Part shown: positions 5,600 through 7,410 of the stretch, piece by piece
Position numbering within the stretch: the stretch's first letter is position 1
How the letters are laid out: each line of letters opens with the position of its first letter
Assembly: GCA_964495465.1 (NCBI GenBank)
Contig: CAZBWE010000100.1
Coordinates: 1 to 7,410, forward strand
Direction: 5' to 3'
Source: CAZBWE01 sp964495465
GTDB taxonomy: Bacteria; Planctomycetota; Phycisphaerae; Sedimentisphaerales; Anaerobacaceae
Length of the DNA: 7,410 bases
Translations under genes and position numbers: made by a program
The notes under the pieces: model-generated
Told to the model about the DNA's origin: nothing
Database searches by the model: none
The model's input: only the letters and a program-made list of their open reading frames with translations

Positions 5600-7037
5600 C
5601 TGCTACCTTCCAAATATCGCCTGCGCCCATAGTAATAACCATATCGCCGGCAGTTACGTTTTTCTTCAGGTAATCACAAATAGCTGCGAAACTATCAATA
5701 TATATCGCCTCCGTTCCATTGGCACGCATTTTTTCAACCAGCATTTGTGAGTTAATCTCTTTTTTGGCTGCCTGCGAGTCACGGACGAAATAAATCTCCG
5801 GCACAATAATTATATCAGCAAGCTTAAAGCTTTCGGCGAAATCATCAAGCAAAAATCTCGTTCTACTATACTGGTGCGGCTGAAAAACGCACCATATTCG
5901 TCTCGGCTGATACTTCTGTCGTATCGCTTCAAGCGACGCCCTGATTTCAGTGGGGTGGTGGGCATAGTCGTCGATGACCGTTATTTGGCCGAACCGCCCC
6001 TTCAGCATCAGCCGGCGGTCAATGCCGGTGAAGGCAGGCAGTAGCTCGAGCACCCGGCGGTGAGGTATCCCAATGTTAACAGCCATAGCCACAACTGCCA
6101 GGGCATTTAGGATATTGTGCCTGCCCGGCAGCGAAATCTTTGCAGCGCCTAAAAGATCTCTATTATGATAGACCTCAAAAGTATGTAGTCCGTTATCCAA
6201 CCGGATATTATTGGCATAGAAATCGCAATTTTCTTCGAGTCCAAAGGTCTCACAACGCAGGCCGGCGGGTAGTTGTCGGATGACCTTTGCCACATTCGCA
6301 TCCCGGCCGTTGGCGATTACTACGCCGCCGTGCCGGACACCGAGAGCAAAATCGGTGAAAGCTCCAACTATTTCATTCTCATCTTTATAATAGTCCAGGT
6401 GGTCCTGCTCAATGTTAAGAATGCAGGCAATTTTCGGTTTGAGGTTCAAAAAACTGCGGTCGTATTCACAGGCCTCAGCTACGAAGTAAGTGCTTTCTGC
6501 GACACCGGATGAGCTGCCTAACTGATTTATTTTGGCGCCGATGATGAAGTTCGGGTCGATGCCCGCCTGCTGGAGCAGGTAGATGAGCCAGCCGCTGGTA
6601 GTACTTTTGCCGTGAGTTCCCGCAATAGCAATCCCATCGTAGCTGTTCATCAGCTCCCCGAGCATCTGGGCGTATTTATAAATTTTTAATCCTCTTTTTC
6701 GTGCAAGTTTCAATTCTGGATTGTCTTCTTTAATAGCAGCAGATATAACAACAGCATCGGTTTGGGAGTTGAGATTTGCGGTGTTATGGCCAATTTTTAT
6801 GTCAGCTCCTGATCGGTGTAAATTCTCGATAATGCTGCTGGGGGTCTGGTCGGAGCCGGATACAAACGCATTATTTTTTATCAAAAGCTGCGCCAAGCCG
6901 CTCATCCCGATGCCGCCTGCGCCTATAAAATGAAATCTCCTGCCTGCTATGCTCATCTTTATTCTGCTTCGGACAACTTCGTATCTATGAACTGCTGTTA
7001 TATTCTTCGGATAAGCTCCTATGTTTGTCTTACTCAT
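5565..7037 (-). CDS. murC: UDP-N-acetylmuramate--L-alanine ligase
   Basis: This cytoplasmic ATP-dependent Mur ligase adds L-alanine to UDP-MurNAc. The 490 residues cover all three Mur domains: the UDP-binding Rossmann motif GAGGIGMSG (39-47), the P-loop AGTHGKSTTS (139-148), EACEYDRSFLNL (188-199), NIEQDHLDYY (208-217), GRHNILNALA (305-314), DDYAHHPTEI (356-365), FQPHQYSRT (385-393) and MGAGDIW (470-476). The P-loop has GKS where E. coli MurC has GKT. The ATG at 7037 is preceded by AGAAAGGA four nt upstream, a good though close Shine-Dalgarno. A second Met at residue 28 (6956) would give a more compact N-terminus but lacks a comparable site, so I keep the first. It is the first gene of the murC-murB-ddl-ftsQ operon. 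The usual upstream partner murG is absent, and 224 nt of intergenic DNA precede it. Confidence 0.97.
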   Translation of the reverse strand: MSKTNIGAYPKNITAVHRYEVVRSRIKMSIAGRRFHFIGAGGIGMSGLAQLLIKNNAFVSGSDQTPSSIIENLHRSGADIKIGHNTANLNSQTDAVVISAAIKEDNPELKLARKRGLKIYKYAQMLGELMNSYDGIAIAGTHGKSTTSGWLIYLLQQAGIDPNFIIGAKINQLGSSSGVAESTYFVAEACEYDRSFLNLKPKIACILNIEQDHLDYYKDENEIVGAFTDFALGVRHGGVVIANGRDANVAKVIRQLPAGLRCETFGLEENCDFYANNIRLDNGLHTFEVYHNRDLLGAAKISLPGRHNILNALAVVAMAVNIGIPHRRVLELLPAFTGIDRRLMLKGRFGQITVIDDYAHHPTEIRASLEAIRQKYQPRRIWCVFQPHQYSRTRFLLDDFAESFKLADIIIVPEIYFVRDSQAAKKEINSQMLVEKMRANGTEAIYIDSFAAICDYLKKNVTAGDMVITMGAGDIWKVADEYIQWLGRNS

Positions 7038-7072
7038 AGAATCCTTTCTGCGCTGTTTTTTTCACTAATATC

Positions 7073-7135
7073 AAAAGACCCAGGTAGTGTAACACAGAAA
7101 GAGTGCTGAGGAAAGAAAAAAGACCAGGTTGTAAC
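7073..7135. repeat. Pair of imperfect direct repeats upstream of murC
   Basis: AAAAGACCCAGGTAGTGTAAC-type sequence at 7073-7093 and AAAAGACCAGGTTGTAAC at 7118-7135 differ only by a few small insertions. Their starts are 45 nt apart. They lie 36-98 nt upstream of the murC start. They could be an old duplication or paired sites for a regulator; the sequence alone cannot decide. Confidence 0.6.
7086..7094 (-). promoter_or_regulatory. Candidate extended -10 element for murC
   Basis: Read on the - strand the bases are TGTTACACT, that is TG, one base, then TACACT (4 of 6 matches to TATAAT). It would start a transcript with a leader of about 40 nt before the murC ATG. No convincing -35 hexamer stands 17 nt upstream, so this is only a candidate. 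It lies inside one copy of the direct repeat at 7073-7093. Confidence 0.22.
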
Positions 7136-7209
7136 TATCTATTGCTGTTTCCAAAAAGTAATTATCACATTTTGTCATTGCTGCGAAGGGCAGGGAACCA
7201 GTTTAATAT

Positions 7210-7241
7210 TCCTGGATTCCGGCTCAAGGCCGGAATGACAG
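7210..7241. repeat. REP-like palindrome (dispersed repeat type)
   Basis: The arms ATTCCGGC (7216-7223) and GCCGGAAT (7229-7236) form a perfect 8-bp stem around a 5-nt loop, in the context CCTGG...GAATGACA. The pattern CTGGATTCC-stem-GGAATGACA is a widespread dispersed intergenic palindrome in many bacteria. It starts 25 nt beyond the stop of the XRE gene on the - strand, but no T-run follows on either strand, so a classical terminator role is unlikely. Confidence 0.65.
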
Positions 7242-7261
7242 AAAGGATAATATAAGCGGCT

Positions 7262-7410
7262 TTAGTTTTGCAGCTCATCAGGAATGAACTCGAGCAGGTC
7301 TCCGGGTGAACAATTCAATATCCTGCACAAGCTGTCCAAGGTTGAAAAGCGAATAGCGCGTGCCTTATTTGTTTTTAGAATGGAAAGATTATTGACGGCC
7401 AGACCTGTCG
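7262..7410 (-). CDS. XRE/Cro-type helix-turn-helix regulator, 5' partial
   Basis: Only the last 48 residues are visible, starting at TGLAVNNLSILKTNKARAIR and continuing FSTLDSLCRILNCSPGDLLE to FIPDELQN and a TAA stop. The pattern TGL...NLSxLKxxKARAIRFSTLxxxCxxLxCxPGDLLEFxPD is characteristic of the small YozG-like XRE regulators (HTH_26 type), about 70 residues in full. The visible part covers the recognition helix region and the following two helices of the DNA-binding fold. The start and promoter lie outside the window. The gene is on the same strand as murC but 224 nt upstream and probably a separate unit. Such proteins are DNA-binding repressors or accessory regulators; its target is unknown. 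Confidence 0.85.
   Translation of the reverse strand, partial: TGLAVNNLSILKTNKARAIRFSTLDSLCRILNCSPGDLLEFIPDELQN

Noticed and set aside
7216..7236. Intrinsic terminator for the XRE gene
   Set aside because: The hairpin is good, but no T-run follows on either strand, and the surrounding sequence fits a dispersed palindrome.

Overview
The window looks like part of a draft bacterial genome of moderate GC content. It holds the end of a branched-chain amino acid gene, two small cysteine-cluster genes, and a fragment of the cell-wall/division (dcw) cluster. A Planctomycetota origin (Phycisphaerae/Sedimentisphaerales-like) is my best guess. It rests on recalled resemblance of the intergenic repeats (GGCACAAA/GGCACAGA runs, ATACGAA/ATCCGAA runs, CACGAATGAACACGAA) to repeats common in such genomes, and on a dcw fragment that ends at ftsQ with no ftsA or ftsZ after it. 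Other PVC or Omnitrophota-like bacteria are not excluded.

Left part, + strand (1-2717): ilvD (dihydroxy-acid dehydratase, start cut off by the window edge) is followed after 1 nt by a YkgJ-type CxxCxxCC protein gene. Next comes an intergenic tract made of short periodic repeats and interrupted by exactly 100 Ns (2146-2245), an assembly gap of unknown true size. A second, divergent YkgJ-type gene begins inside the right flank of that tract.

Right part, - strand (7037 down to 2714): murC, murB, ddl and ftsQ form one tightly packed operon. murC and murB overlap by 35 nt, murB and ddl are 55 nt apart, and ddl and ftsQ are 2 nt apart. MurC adds L-Ala to UDP-MurNAc, MurB makes UDP-MurNAc by reduction, Ddl makes the D-Ala-D-Ala dipeptide used later in the precursor, and FtsQ is a membrane division protein. 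Together they indicate a peptidoglycan-making cell with at least part of the canonical divisome. The last codons of ftsQ and of the second ykgJ overlap tail to tail.

Right edge (7038-7410): a 224-nt intergenic region upstream of murC holds a pair of imperfect direct repeats, a weak promoter candidate and a dispersed palindrome. It is followed by the C-terminal part of a small XRE-family regulator on the - strand. I found no clear new defence, mobile or RNA system. The most unusual items are the 14-bp tandem duplication over the ddl start codon, the repeat tract that supplies a start codon, the isolated murC-murB-ddl-ftsQ block, and the ilvD-ykgJ coupling.
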